Positions 8,768 through 19,068 of a DNA stretch of 64,000 bases are shown in pieces. Numbering within the stretch: position 1 is the stretch's first letter; every line of letters starts with the position of its first letter. Source of the DNA: Jiella mangrovi (GTDB taxonomy: Bacteria > Pseudomonadota > Alphaproteobacteria > Rhizobiales > Rhizobiaceae); contig NZ_JAGJCF010000002.1 in assembly GCF_017815135.1 (NCBI RefSeq), positions 248,001 through 312,000 on the forward strand, written 5' to 3'. The position numbers were made by a program, and so were the translations under genes. A model generated the notes under the pieces. That model was not told where the DNA came from. It ran no database searches and worked only from the letters and a program-made list of their open reading frames with translations.

Positions 8768-8885
8768 TAGCATTCTCCTTATCAGGCGTCTGCGCCCACG
8801 TGATTCTATTCAGAGAACCAGCGTTCACTTTTGCGGAAAGGCTGGTTCTCAGCAACGCCCGGAAAGCCTGAATCGGGGCCTTGGC

Positions 8886-8915
8886 AAAAAAATGCCGCCC
8901 AGAAGGGCGGCATTT
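8886..8915 (-). terminator. Intrinsic terminator of lon
   Basis: On the minus strand AAATGCCGCCC-TTCT-GGGCGGCATTT is followed by a run of T. It is a perfect stem with a four-base loop directly after the lon stop codon. Confidence 0.95.
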
Positions 8916-8938
8916 CCCACATAACCCGTCAAGTGAGG

Positions 8939-11359
8939 TCAGTGCGCAACAGCCGTTGCACCTTCTCCGGCCGGATCCGGCGCAGCCAGGGGCTCGTCGG
9001 CCTCCGACCACTCGACCGGCTTCAAAGGTTCGACCAGGGCGTGCGCGAGCACTTCGCCCATGCGCGACACCGGCACGATCTCAAGCTCGTTCTTCACATT
9101 GTCGGGGATGTCCGCCAGATCCTTGGCGTTCTCCTCCGGGATCAGAACTTTCTTGATGCCGCCCCGAAGCGCGGCAAGCAGCTTTTCCTTCAGGCCGCCG
9201 ATCGGCAGCACACGGCCGCGCAAGGTGATCTCGCCGGTCATGGCGATGTCACGCCGAACCGGAATGCCGGTCATCACCGAAACGATCGCCGTGGCCATCG
9301 CCGTCCCCGCCGACGGACCATCCTTCGGCGTCGCGCCTTCCGGCACGTGGACATGGATGTCGCGCTTGTCGAACAACGGCGGCTTGATGCCATAGTCGAG
9401 CGCCCGCGAGCGGACATAGGACGCGGCAGCCGAGATCGACTCCTTCATGACGTCCTTCAGATTGCCGGTGACCGTCATCTTGCCCTTGCCGGGCATCATG
9501 ACGCCTTCGATCGTCAGCAGTTCGCCGCCGACTTCCGTCCAGGCAAGCCCGGTCACCACGCCGATCTGATCGTCGAGCTCCGCCTCGCCGAAGCGATAGC
9601 GGGGCACGCCGAGGAAATCGGAGATGTTGGCGGCCGTGACCTCGACCTTATCCGTCTCACCCTTGAGGATCGTGGTGACGGCCTTGCGGGCAAGGGTCAT
9701 CAGCTCACGTTCGTAGTTGCGCACCCCCGCCTCGCGGGTGTAACGGCGCGCGATCTCGTGCAGGGCGTCCTCGGCGACCGAAAATTCCCCGTCCTTCAGG
9801 GCATGGTCGCGAATGGCCTTCGGCAGAAGGTGCCGGCGCGCGATCTGGACCTTCTCGTCCTCGGTGTAGCCGGCGATCCGGATGATCTCCATCCGGTCCA
9901 TCAGCGGCGCCGGGATGTTGAGCGTATTGGCCGTCGTCACGAACATCGTCGAGGAGAGATCGTACTCGACCTCGAGATAGTGATCCATGAAGGTGGCGTT
10001 CTGCTCCGGATCGAGCACCTCGAGCAGCGCCGAGGACGGATCGCCGCGGAAGTCCTGGCCCATCTTGTCGATCTCGTCGAGCAGGAACAGCGGGTTCGCC
10101 TTCTTGGCCTTCTTCATCGACTGGATGACCTTGCCGGGCATCGAGCCGATATAGGTCCGCCTGTGGCCACGGATCTCGGCCTCGTCACGAACGCCGCCCA
10201 GCGCCATGCGCACATATTCGCGCCCGGTCGCCTTGGCGATCGACTTGGCGAGCGACGTCTTGCCGACGCCCGGAGGACCGACGAGGCACAGAATCGGACC
10301 CTTGAGCTTGTTCTGCCGGCTCTGGACGGCGAGATACTCGACGATCCGCTCCTTGACCTTGTCGAGCCCGAAATGATCGGCGTCGAGGACCTCTTCGGCC
10401 TTCTTCAGGTCGATCTTGACCTTCGACTTCACGCCCCATGGCAGGCCCAGCAGCCAGTCGAGATAGTTGCGCACGACCGTCGCCTCGGCAGACATCGGCG
10501 ACATCTGCTTGAGCTTCTTCATCTCGGCGCCCGCCTTTTCGCGAGCCTCCTTCGACAGCTTGGTCTTCTTGATGCGCTCCTCGAGCTCGGCCATCTCGTC
10601 GCGGCCGTCCTCGCCGTCGCCGAGCTCCTTCTGGATCGCCTTCATCTGCTCGTTGAGGTAATATTCGCGCTGGGTTTTCTCCATCTGGCGCTTGACGCGC
10701 GAGCGGATGCGCTTCTCCACCTGCAGGACGGAGATTTCCGATTCCATGAAGCCGAGCGCCCGCTCCAACCGTTCGCGAATGGAGAACAGCGAGAGCATTT
10801 CCTGCTTCTCGGGGATCTTGATCGCCAGATGCGAGGCGACCGTGTCAGCGAGCTTGGAATAGTCCTCGATCTGGCCGGCGGCGCCGACCACTTCGGGCGA
10901 AATCTTCTTGTTCAGCTTGACGTAGTTCTCGAACTCCGAGACCACCGAGCGGGCAAGCGCCTCGACCTCGACGGCGTCGTCCTCGCTATCGCCGACGATC
11001 TCGGCTTCCGCCTCGTGCCATTCGGTCCGATCGGTGAAGGAGGTGATCTGAGCACGCGACATGCCCTCGACGAGAACCTTGACGGTCCCGTCCGGCAGTT
11101 TGAGCAGCTGAAGCACGTTGGCGACGGTTCCCACGGGATAGATTCCGTCGGGCGAAGGATCGGCGTCGCCGGCGTTCTTCTGGGTCGCAAGCAGGATCTG
11201 CTTGTCGGCGCCCATCACTTCCTCAAGCGCCCTGATCGACTTCTCGCGGCCGACAAAGAGCGGCACGATCATATGAGGAAACACCACGATGTCGCGAAGC
11301 GGCAAAACCGGGAACAGTGCCGATTCACCGACCTCGGCGCGGTCTGGCGTGTTGGACAT
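8939..11359 (-). CDS. lon: ATP-dependent protease Lon (La)
   Basis: Full-length LonA, 806 residues, a cytoplasmic hexamer that unfolds and degrades damaged proteins and specific regulators. The N-terminal substrate domain (about 13-210) starts [15 protein letters not shown] coiled region precedes the AAA+ module with Walker [10 protein letters not shown] (361-369), Walker [10 protein letters not shown] (424-432) and an Arg-rich sensor region. The C-terminal protease domain carries the Ser683 (GPSAGT) and Lys726 (GGLKEK) dyad. The C-terminal tail (about 785-806) is Pro/Ala/Glu-rich and probably unstructured. It sits downstream of clpX and clpP, a conserved quality-control cluster, with its own terminators on both sides. 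In relatives this locus is heat-induced; no clear heat-shock promoter was identified here. Confidence 0.98.
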   Translation of the reverse strand: MSNTPDRAEVGESALFPVLPLRDIVVFPHMIVPLFVGREKSIRALEEVMGADKQILLATQKNAGDADPSPDGIYPVGTVANVLQLLKLPDGTVKVLVEGMSRAQITSFTDRTEWHEAEAEIVGDSEDDAVEVEALARSVVSEFENYVKLNKKISPEVVGAAGQIEDYSKLADTVASHLAIKIPEKQEMLSLFSIRERLERALGFMESEISVLQVEKRIRSRVKRQMEKTQREYYLNEQMKAIQKELGDGEDGRDEMAELEERIKKTKLSKEAREKAGAEMKKLKQMSPMSAEATVVRNYLDWLLGLPWGVKSKVKIDLKKAEEVLDADHFGLDKVKERIVEYLAVQSRQNKLKGPILCLVGPPGVGKTSLAKSIAKATGREYVRMALGGVRDEAEIRGHRRTYIGSMPGKVIQSMKKAKKANPLFLLDEIDKMGQDFRGDPSSALLEVLDPEQNATFMDHYLEVEYDLSSTMFVTTANTLNIPAPLMDRMEIIRIAGYTEDEKVQIARRHLLPKAIRDHALKDGEFSVAEDALHEIARRYTREAGVRNYERELMTLARKAVTTILKGETDKVEVTAANISDFLGVPRYRFGEAELDDQIGVVTGLAWTEVGGELLTIEGVMMPGKGKMTVTGNLKDVMKESISAAASYVRSRALDYGIKPPLFDKRDIHVHVPEGATPKDGPSAGTAMATAIVSVMTGIPVRRDIAMTGEITLRGRVLPIGGLKEKLLAALRGGIKKVLIPEENAKDLADIPDNVKNELEIVPVSRMGEVLAHALVEPLKPVEWSEADEPLAAPDPAGEGATAVAH

Positions 11360-11530
11360 GAAACTTCCTTTCTACGGCGGATGGCCGTCTGCAGCCCTCA
11401 AGCACAAACCTTAACTCGAAGCGCTTGCGCGAGAGGCTATTTGCCAACACCAATCTGGCGCCGAGCCCCCTGTTTTTCAAGCGCTCTCACGCCCTTTCGC
11501 ATTGCAGCACCAGATCCGCGCAAGACACGA

Positions 11531-11560
11531 AAATGCCCGCCCGGTTGACCGAGCGGGCAT
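11531..11560 (-). terminator. Intrinsic terminator of clpX
   Basis: On the minus strand ATGCCCGC-TCGGTCAACCGG-GCGGGCAT is followed by TTT. The stem extends into TCGG/CCGG with a G-T wobble. It lies 36 bases past the clpX stop and separates clpX from lon. Confidence 0.85.
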
Positions 11561-11595
11561 GTGGCCGCGTCAGACTGGTGATGGCGGACGAAAGA

Positions 11596-12864
<1,269 letters not shown>

Positions 12865-13103
12865 TCGTCTTTCCTTCCGATCGGGTCGAATCGTACCCGT
12901 TTACGTCTTCCCCAGCGAATCAGCACCTCGGCCGGGGCCTCACATTCGGCCCCGCGATCGCGTGCGCCGACAGCCCCCAAACGCCACGTAGCAATCCACA
13001 TTTTACGGCATAACGCCAATTGCTTGTGCGGTCCTTAACCGGGAACTTCCCATTATCGACGTCCAACTGTGGCCCGCAAGTGACCACATGCGCTGAATCG
13101 ACG

Positions 13104-13736
13104 CTATTGGGAAAGTTCTTTCTCGAGCGCTTCGCGGGATGAATAGACCTTGTCGATGAGGCCGAAAGCCTGCGCTTCGCCCGCTGTCATGAAGTGGTCG
13201 CGGTCGAGCGTGCGTTCAATGGTCTCGTAGTCCTGACCGGTGTGTTCGACATAGACCTCGTTCAGACGGCGCTTCAGCTTGATGATGTCCTGGGCGTGAC
13301 GCTCGATATCCGAAGCCTGTCCGGAAAAGCCGCCCGAGGGCTGATGCACCATGATGCGGGCGTTCGGCGTCGCAAAGCGCATGTCCTTGTGGCCGGCGCA
13401 AAGCAGAAGCGAGCCCATCGAGGCGGCCTGGCCGATGCACAGCGTCGAGACCGCCGGCTTGATGAACTGCATCGTGTCGTAGATCGCCATGCCGGAGGTG
13501 ACCACACCGCCGGGCGAGTTGATGTAGAGGGCGATTTCCTTCTTCGGGTTCTCGGCCTCGAGGAAGAGCAGCTGCGCACAGACGAGCGTCGCCATCGAAT
13601 CCTCGATCGGCCCGGTGATGAAGATCACCCGCTCCTTGAGGAGGCGCGAGAAGATATCGTAGGCGCGCTCGCCCCGGTTGGTCTGCTCGACGACCATCGG
13701 AACGAGGTTCATCGCGGTTTCGATCGGGTGCTTCAT
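13104..13736 (-). CDS. clpP: ClpP, proteolytic subunit of the Clp protease
   Basis: A 210-residue serine peptidase that forms the double-heptamer barrel used by ClpX and ClpA. The catalytic triad is visible as Ser106 (GQAASMGS), His131 ([11 protein letters not shown]) and Asp180 (ERTLDRD). The start [21 protein letters not shown] is typical of rhizobial ClpP. It is the first gene of the clpP-clpX-lon block. No intrinsic terminator was seen after it, so some read-through into clpX is possible. Confidence 0.98.
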   Translation of the reverse strand: MKHPIETAMNLVPMVVEQTNRGERAYDIFSRLLKERVIFITGPIEDSMATLVCAQLLFLEAENPKKEIALYINSPGGVVTSGMAIYDTMQFIKPAVSTLCIGQAASMGSLLLCAGHKDMRFATPNARIMVHQPSGGFSGQASDIERHAQDIIKLKRRLNEVYVEHTGQDYETIERTLDRDHFMTAGEAQAFGLIDKVYSSREALEKELSQ

Positions 13737-13948
13737 GTTTGTATCTCAAAGAGTCGCGAGAAAAAGGATTGGCCTTTCCGTTGCTAAGAATCAGCGACGG
13801 GAGCCGTTCGCACTAGATAGGGCGTTGCGACCGGGCTCCGCAACCCGTCTGCTGCCCGGCTGGACGCGGCGTCTTTATGAGGTAAACGGCAAGGCAACTC
13901 CCGCGCCGGGAGAAAAGGCGGCCTCAAAGCTCCCGGCGAGGGCGAAAT

Positions 13949-16372
13949 TCAGCCTCGTCCCCCACCCGCGCTGTCGATATCGACCTGATCCGGCGGGATC
14001 GGGCGGCCGTCGGCTTCGACCGTTCCATGTCTTGTCATGTCCCGGTCCTCGGTGTCCCGCGGACGCGGGGCCGGCGTTTCCTCGACGAGCTTTCCCTTGG
14101 GCGCGGGGTCGTTGCGCATGCGGATCGGCGGCGCCTTGCCGTTTCGATCCTCGCCGAACCAGATGGTCATGTGCGGGAACGGGATCTCGATGCCGCGCTC
14201 GTCGGCGATCCGCTTCACGATCTCGCGATAGGCCCGGCCGACGCCCCATTGCGTGCCCGGTTTCGTCATTACGCGGGCGCGGACCACGACGGCCGAATCA
14301 CCCAACTCGTTGACGCCCCACATGTCGAAGCCGGAAATCAGGTTCTCGCCGACATTCGTCGTCTTCAACTCCTCGAAGGCGGCGATCATCATGTCCTTCA
14401 CGTCGTCGACATTCTCGCGGTAAGCCACGCCGACATCGGCGACATAGTAGGCGAAGTCCTTGGAGAAGTTCGCGACCTGATCGACCGAGGAAAACGGGAT
14501 CAGATACCAGGTGCCATCGACCGTGCGCAGACCGACCGAGCGCACGGTCAGATGCTCGACGGTTCCCGAGATGCCGTTGAGCTCGACGATGTCCCCCTCG
14601 TTCATCGCATTCTGAATCTGGATGAAGGCGCCGGTGATGATGTCCTGCACCAGCTTCTGCGCACCGAAACCGATGGCGAGGCCGACGACACCGGCACCGG
14701 CAAGGAGCGGCGCGATGTCGATGCCGATCTGGGAGAGGAAGAGCATCGAGATCACCACCACGAGGGTGATGGTGAAGGCGTTCCGGAACAGCGACAGCAG
14801 CGTCCGCTCGCGCGCCGTCGGGACCTTGCCGTAGTTCGGGTTGAGCCGGTACTCGATCCAGGACGAGACGCCGAGATAGATCGCAACCGCGATGACGACG
14901 ATGAACAGCGCCCCGACGAGGCTGCCGGCAAATCTCTGGCCGATCGCGCTGGCAAACCAGCTGCCGAAGTTCGACACGCCCCAGGCGTCGAGGATGTAGG
15001 TTATCACGACGAATGCCACCAGGAGGCTGATCACGGTCAGGATCTTCGGCACGAAGCCGTTGAGCCGGCCCTCGAGCAGCGGCAGGCGGTATTTCAGCTC
15101 CGTCGGCAGTTTCACGCCGTGGGCGATCATGCGCGCCAGAACCGAGCTGATCAGCCCGCCAATGGCCATGGCCGCGACTGATTTCGCGGTCGCCATGGCC
15201 ACGAATTTCAGGCCCTCCTGCGGGCTCTGCAACCAAACGACGAACAAGGCGACCGCAGCCAAGATCGCGACGCCCCACCAGATCTGGCCGATGAAGGCAT
15301 GGACGACGGCGCGGAAACTCGTGTCGCCGTTCTTGCGAGCGCGCTTCAGCCTCTCACGCACGACGCCGCGGTTCTTCAGGATCAGGCCGATGGTCAGGCA
15401 GAGCGATCCGAAGGCTACGATGAACTGGGTCGCCTCGGCGGCCGCCGCCGTCGATGCCCATTGAATGATCGGCGCAATGAAGAGGAAGGTGTAGCCGAGG
15501 ATCGAGACGAGCCGCGAGATCCAGAAATACCAGTAGCTCGCCTGCCGGTTCGAGAAAGGCGTCAGTCGCAGCGCCGGATAGTTCGGGGCGACGAAGGCGG
15601 ACAGCCCGACCTTGATCAACTCGATGAAGAGAAAGGCGTTGAGAAACAGCGCCTGACTGAACACCGGGCGAGAGCCGCTGTAGAGCGTCGCGACGAGATA
15701 GCCGCAGGCCCAGCTGACGATGACGACGAGTGCCTCGATCAGGCCCGACAGAACGAGGTAGCCGAGCTTTCCGAGCGGGCCTGACTGCTCGGCACGTACA
15801 GCCAGCTTGCGAAAGAGGCCGCGAACGAGGGAGCGGGCCGCGAACAGGATCGCGAAGACGACGAGTGCGACGAGCGCGACAGGCAGGATCGCCTGCAGAA
15901 TATTGGGGATGTCGATCGATTTCGCACCGGACAACATATTGACCGACAGCTGGAGATATTGCGGGACCTCCGCCACGCTATCGGCCAAGGCACCGATGAC
16001 CATCCGGGTGTATTCCGCCACCCGCCCCGGAAGCGATCGCACGATCTCGGCCGGCTCGTCGGCATTTTCGGCGGCTGCCGCGCCCTGTTGATCGTTCGCC
16101 GGCGCCTTGTAGGCGGCCGCCTTGAGCGATTCGATCAGCTTTTTTCGCGTGTTGTCGTTCTCGAGAATCGAGATCAGATCGTTCAGCGACGGCTCATTCG
16201 CACTCGCCTTGCCCTCATCATTCGACGATGACGCGGATCCGCTCACGCTGGAGAGCCCGGGGACGCTCTGCGCAAGAACCGTCTGCGGCGAAGCGGCGAG
16301 AAGCAGAACGACGAAGGCCAGCCCAGCCATCAGGTGCCGGGCAGAAATCGTTGGCAGAAAGCGGAACGTCAT
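13949..16372 (-). CDS. Large MscS-family mechanosensitive ion channel
   Basis: An 807-residue inner-membrane protein with a signal-like N-terminus (about 1-35, ending VLAQS). A periplasmic Ser-rich/helical region (about 36-150) is followed by roughly ten hydrophobic segments between about 165 and 590, and a C-terminal MscS module. The pore-lining helix with regularly spaced Gly/Ala is in LLAGAGVVGLAIGFGAQKLV, followed by the beta domain (GDIVELNGISGTVEHLTVRSVGLRTVDG) and the mixed domain. The extended N-terminus resembles YbiO/MscM-type rather than the 286-residue MscS. Such channels open on hypo-osmotic shock to release solutes. The final 70 residues are polar and Asp/Pro-rich. Promoter and partner genes are not evident. 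Confidence 0.9.
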   Translation of the reverse strand: MTFRFLPTISARHLMAGLAFVVLLLAASPQTVLAQSVPGLSSVSGSASSSNDEGKASANEPSLNDLISILENDNTRKKLIESLKAAAYKAPANDQQGAAAAENADEPAEIVRSLPGRVAEYTRMVIGALADSVAEVPQYLQLSVNMLSGAKSIDIPNILQAILPVALVALVVFAILFAARSLVRGLFRKLAVRAEQSGPLGKLGYLVLSGLIEALVVIVSWACGYLVATLYSGSRPVFSQALFLNAFLFIELIKVGLSAFVAPNYPALRLTPFSNRQASYWYFWISRLVSILGYTFLFIAPIIQWASTAAAAEATQFIVAFGSLCLTIGLILKNRGVVRERLKRARKNGDTSFRAVVHAFIGQIWWGVAILAAVALFVVWLQSPQEGLKFVAMATAKSVAAMAIGGLISSVLARMIAHGVKLPTELKYRLPLLEGRLNGFVPKILTVISLLVAFVVITYILDAWGVSNFGSWFASAIGQRFAGSLVGALFIVVIAVAIYLGVSSWIEYRLNPNYGKVPTARERTLLSLFRNAFTITLVVVISMLFLSQIGIDIAPLLAGAGVVGLAIGFGAQKLVQDIITGAFIQIQNAMNEGDIVELNGISGTVEHLTVRSVGLRTVDGTWYLIPFSSVDQVANFSKDFAYYVADVGVAYRENVDDVKDMMIAAFEELKTTNVGENLISGFDMWGVNELGDSAVVVRARVMTKPGTQWGVGRAYREIVKRIADERGIEIPFPHMTIWFGEDRNGKAPPIRMRNDPAPKGKLVEETPAPRPRDTEDRDMTRHGTVEADGRPIPPDQVDIDSAGGGRG

Positions 16373-16500
16373 AGTGAAGAACGGTCTGTGTTTGAAAAAT
16401 CGGATCGTCGGGCGGGCGCTGCCACAGAGATGGCGCAGGCCATGCTACGGCGCGAGACTGGCGTGGCTATTGCCGACGCCTTTGACGAGAGTGCGGCAGC

Positions 16501-16533
16501 AAAAGAAAAAGGGCCGGCAACCGCCGACCCTTT
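16501..16533 (-). terminator. Intrinsic terminator of tig
   Basis: On the minus strand AAAGGGTCGGC-GGTT-GCCGGCCCTTT is followed by TTTCTTTT. The stem has one G-T-type mismatch; it lies 22 bases after the tig stop. Confidence 0.92.
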
Positions 16534-16555
16534 CCATCGTCGATGTCGTCGTGGC

Positions 16556-17926
16556 TCAGGCGCTGGCCGTTTCGCCCGACGCCGTCTCGGCTTCGTCCTC
16601 GGCCATCAGCTCTTCCTTCGTCACCGTCTTGTCGGTGACGTCGGCCTCGGTGAGCAGATGGTCGACCACCTTCTCCTCGTAGAGCGGCGCACGGATGCTC
16701 TGGATCGCCTCGGGGTTCTCCTGGAACATCTTGAGGATTTCCTGCTCCTGACCCGGATAGCGGCGCATCTGCTCGAACAGCGCACGCTGCAGCTCTTCCT
16801 CGCCGACCTGGACCCCGGCCTTCTCGCCGATTTCCGAAAGCACCAGCCCGAGACGGACGCGGCGCTCGGCAAGACGGCGATATTCCTCGCGCGCCTTCTC
16901 CTCCGTCGTGTCCTCGTCCTCGAAGGTCTTGCCGTTCTCGGTCAGCTCGCGCTGGACCTGGTTCCAGATGTTGTCGAACTCGGCCTCGACGAGCTTGCCC
17001 GGCAGCTCGAAGTCGTACTGCTTGTCGAGAGCGTCGAGGAGCTGACGCTTGACCTTCTGGCGGGTCGCCATGCCGTACTGGCTCTGGATCTGGTCGCGAA
17101 CGACCTCGTTCAGCTTTTCAAGCGATTCGAGGCCGAGCTTCTTGGCCATCTCGTCGTCGATCGCGGTCTCGGTCGGAGCCTGGACGGTCTTGACCTTGAC
17201 GTCGAAGGTCGCGGCTTTGCCGGCGAGGTGCTCGGCACCGTAGTTTTCCGGGAACGTCACCTCGACGGTCTTGTCGGAGCCCTTCTCGACCCCGATCAGC
17301 TGCTCCTCGAAGCCCGGAATGAAGCGGCCGGAGCCGATCACCAGCTCGGAATCCTCGGCCGAACCGCCCTCGAAGGCCTCGCCGTCGATCTTGCCGACGA
17401 AATCGACGATGACCTTGTCGCCCTTCTCCGCTGCGCCGTCCTTGTCCTCGTAGGTCCGGGCGTTCTCGGCGATCCGCTCGACCTGCTCGGCGACTTCCTC
17501 GTCGGAAACCTCGACGATCGGACGCTCGATCTTGATGCCGCTCGAATCCTTCACTTCGAAATCGGGCAGGGTCTCGTAGGAGAGCGTGAACTTGAAATCG
17601 GTCTCGCCGTTCAGAACCTTCTCGGCCTCGCCCTCGTCCTCGGTCATGCCGATCTCGGGGCGCATGGCCGCGCGTTCCTTGCGATCGGCAATGACGGAGC
17701 CCGGCGTCTCGTTCAGGATCTGATTGACGATCTCCGCCATCATCGACTTGCCGTACATCTTGCGCAGATGCGAGACGGGCACCTTGCCGGGACGGAAACC
17801 CTTCAGCTGCACCTTGTCCTTGGCCTCGAAGAGCCGGGTCTGAAGGCGCGCCTCAAGGTCCGAGGCGGGAACGACGATCTCGATCTCGCGCGTCAGGCCC
17901 TCGGCCTTGGTCTCCGTAACCTGCAT
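16556..17926 (-). CDS. tig: Trigger factor, ribosome-bound chaperone and peptidyl-prolyl isomerase
   Basis: A 456-residue trigger factor that docks at the ribosomal exit tunnel and shields nascent chains. The N-terminal ribosome-binding domain contains the signature loop GFRPGKVP (43-50). The FKBP-like isomerase domain spans about 155-245 and includes [18 protein letters not shown] and [13 protein letters not shown]. The C-terminal helical arms follow. The tail is Glu/Ala/Thr-rich and acidic, as in rhizobial homologues. The start is ATG 17926. It lies beside tRNA-Leu(UAG), an arrangement often seen in rhizobia, and near trmFO. Confidence 0.97.
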   Translation of the reverse strand: MQVTETKAEGLTREIEIVVPASDLEARLQTRLFEAKDKVQLKGFRPGKVPVSHLRKMYGKSMMAEIVNQILNETPGSVIADRKERAAMRPEIGMTEDEGEAEKVLNGETDFKFTLSYETLPDFEVKDSSGIKIERPIVEVSDEEVAEQVERIAENARTYEDKDGAAEKGDKVIVDFVGKIDGEAFEGGSAEDSELVIGSGRFIPGFEEQLIGVEKGSDKTVEVTFPENYGAEHLAGKAATFDVKVKTVQAPTETAIDDEMAKKLGLESLEKLNEVVRDQIQSQYGMATRQKVKRQLLDALDKQYDFELPGKLVEAEFDNIWNQVQRELTENGKTFEDEDTTEEKAREEYRRLAERRVRLGLVLSEIGEKAGVQVGEEELQRALFEQMRRYPGQEQEILKMFQENPEAIQSIRAPLYEEKVVDHLLTEADVTDKTVTKEELMAEDEAETASGETASA

Positions 17927-18015
17927 ACTGTTGTTACCTTCTTGATCCTGTTTGCTACGCGGGCAGGCCGTGTTTTGCGGGCCCGGCCTAGCGCAATCTC
18001 ATTAAATTCGGCAAA

Positions 18016-18100
18016 TGGTGCGGGTGGAGGGACTTGAACCCCCAAGCCTCTCGGCGCTTGGACCTAAACCAAGTGCGTCTGCCAATTCCGCCACACCCGC
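18016..18100 (-). tRNA. tRNA-Leu (anticodon UAG)
   Basis: An 85-base class II tRNA. The acceptor stem GCGGGTG pairs with CACCCGC, followed by A and an encoded CCA. The D arm lies around GTGGCGGAATTGGCAGAC, the anticodon arm is ACTTGG-TTTAGGT-CCAAG with anticodon TAG, a long variable arm (CGCCGAGAGGC) follows, and the T arm has GGTTCAAGTCC. It reads CUN leucine codons, mainly CUA and CUG. Confidence 0.97.
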
Positions 18101-18507
18101 ACGGCGCGCCGGCGACGGACGTTGCGAAGCGCGCGCCTCTATATCACCGCGAATTCCACCACGAAAGGGCAAAACCGGACGTTTTCGCGGCGGAACGCGT
18201 TCGCGGCGTGAGGCGGCATCGCGGCGAGACCCTCCCGGTTTCATCCTGCGTTATGGGCGCAATAAGGCACTTTCGTTGACTTATGCCGAACGAGAGGCAT
18301 GTGAGATCTCTGAGCTTTTCCCGCCAAACCCCTGCCATCGCTCACAGATCGTTAACTTGTGTTGCATTGCACAATCCGCATTGCTGCCATGCAGTTCGGG
18401 CTCTAGCGGCGACCGGCGACCGGTCATAGATTGGGATCAACACGACGGGGCGAGTGACGAAACACTTCCCGCCGAACCCGGATTGAAGACTGAAAGGAGG
18501 TTCTCAG
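18101..18507. promoter_or_regulatory. Upstream region of the DUF1127 gene and small-RNA array; TGCA-rich sites
   Basis: About 400 bases between tRNA-Leu and the DUF1127 gene. It must hold the promoter for the array. A candidate CTTGTG (18356-18361), 17-base spacer and CATTGC box is only a weak match to alphaproteobacterial heat-shock-type promoters. TTGCATTGCA (18362-18371) and GCATTGCTGCCATGCAG (18378-18394) are TGCA-rich near-palindromes like those found upstream of other genes in the window. No other gene was found here. Confidence 0.45.
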
Positions 18508-18651
18508 ATGAACCTTGTTCGTTCCTACCAGAGCTGGCGCCGCTACCGCGAGACCGTCAACGAGCTCAACCGTCTTTCGCATCGCGAGCTGGCCGATCTC
18601 GGCATCGCTCGCACCGACATCCCGGCCGTCGCGCGCCGCACGGCCGTCTGA
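18508..18651 (+). CDS. DUF1127 small protein (CcaF1-like), head of the CCTCC small-RNA array
   Basis: A 47-residue basic protein with an Arg-rich helix (WRRYRETVNELNRL, about 10-23) and a DUF1127 core HRELADLGIARTDI (25-38). The start ATG 18508 is seven bases after AAAGGAGG, a perfect Shine-Dalgarno. DUF1127 proteins are small arginine-rich proteins. In Rhodobacter sphaeroides the DUF1127 protein CcaF1 (RSP_6037) is an RNA-binding protein co-transcribed with the sRNAs CcsR1-4 and affects their maturation. Here the gene is followed, without a terminator, by four RNAs of the same kind, so an equivalent role is likely. This protein is shorter than CcaF1 and consists essentially of the DUF1127 domain. 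Function is by analogy; the gene itself is well supported. Confidence 0.9.
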   Translation: MNLVRSYQSWRRYRETVNELNRLSHRELADLGIARTDIPAVARRTAV

Positions 18652-18666
18652 GCCAACGAAATCGCA

Positions 18667-18778
18667 GTTTCGCCGAAGCCCACCTCCTCCCGGGTCTAGG
18701 TGAAAAACGGTCTGCCAACCTCCTCCCAAATGCGGCAGACCATCCTTTGTCGCCCGCCGGTCCTCCCCCGGCGGGCGA
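18667..18778 (+). ncRNA. CcsR/cuckoo-like small RNA, copy 1
   Basis: First of four tandem RNA units. Hairpin 1 has the motif ACCTCCTCCC in its loop, closed either by GCCC/GGGT or by CACCT/AGGTG (18681-18702). Hairpin 2 is an 8-bp stem GGTCTGCC/GGCAGACC (18709-18716 with 18734-18741) around a 17-base loop containing CCTCCTCCC. Hairpin 3 is a perfect 10-bp stem CGCCCGCCGG/CCGGCGGGCG (18751-18777) with loop TCCTCCC. The loops match the anti-Shine-Dalgarno end of 16S rRNA. CcsR RNAs of Rhodobacter and related rhizobial RNAs share loops with CCUCCUCCC. The exact 5' and 3' ends are guesses. Confidence 0.82.
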
Positions 18779-18800
18779 ACAAGGGGATCAAAGTTTCAAG

Positions 18801-18910
18801 GTTTCACCGAAGCCCACCTCCTCCCGGGCCCAGGTGGAAAACGATCTGCCAACCTCCTCCCAACCGGCAGATCATCCTTTGTCGCCCGCCGGTCCTCCCC
18901 CGGCGGGCGA
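18801..18910 (+). ncRNA. CcsR/cuckoo-like small RNA, copy 2
   Basis: Second unit, offset by 134 bases from copy 1. Hairpin 1 at 18814-18837 (CCACCT/AGGTGG, or GCCC/GGGC around ACCTCCTCCC). Hairpin 2 has stem GATCTGCC/GGCAGATC (18843-18850 with 18866-18873). One G-C pair of copy 1 is replaced by A-T on both sides, a compensatory change that supports the fold. The loop is two bases shorter but keeps CCTCCTCCC. Hairpin 3 (18883-18909) is identical to copy 1. Confidence 0.82.
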
Positions 18911-18932
18911 ACAAGGGGACTAAAGTTTCAAG

Positions 18933-19044
18933 GTTTCGCCGAAGCCCACCTCCTCCCGGGCCTAGGTGGAAAACGGTCTGCCAACCTCCTCCCAAATGCG
19001 GCAGACCATCCATTGTCGCCCGCCGGTCCTCCCCCGGCGGGCGC
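18933..19044 (+). ncRNA. CcsR/cuckoo-like small RNA, copy 3
   Basis: Third unit, offset by 132 bases and almost identical to copy 1 (about three differences over the hairpin part). Hairpin 1 is at 18946-18969, hairpin 2 is GGTCTGCC/GGCAGACC (18975-19007), and hairpin 3 is CGCCCGCCGG/CCGGCGGGCG (19017-19043). Unlike copies 1 and 2, hairpin 3 is followed by CTTTTGG, so it may act as a partial terminator. Confidence 0.82.
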
Positions 19045-19068
19045 TTTTGGTAAAGACGAGTTTTCAGC

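Noticed and set aside
8831-11548. Long plus-strand open frame opposite lon
   Set aside because: Same reason: antisense to lon, with Arg/His/Leu-biased composition and no recognisable domain.
18356-18384. Firm heat-shock (RpoH) promoter for the small-RNA array
   Set aside because: CTTGTG with a 17-base spacer to CATTGC deviates from the consensus at several positions; it is kept only as a weak candidate and not called as a promoter.
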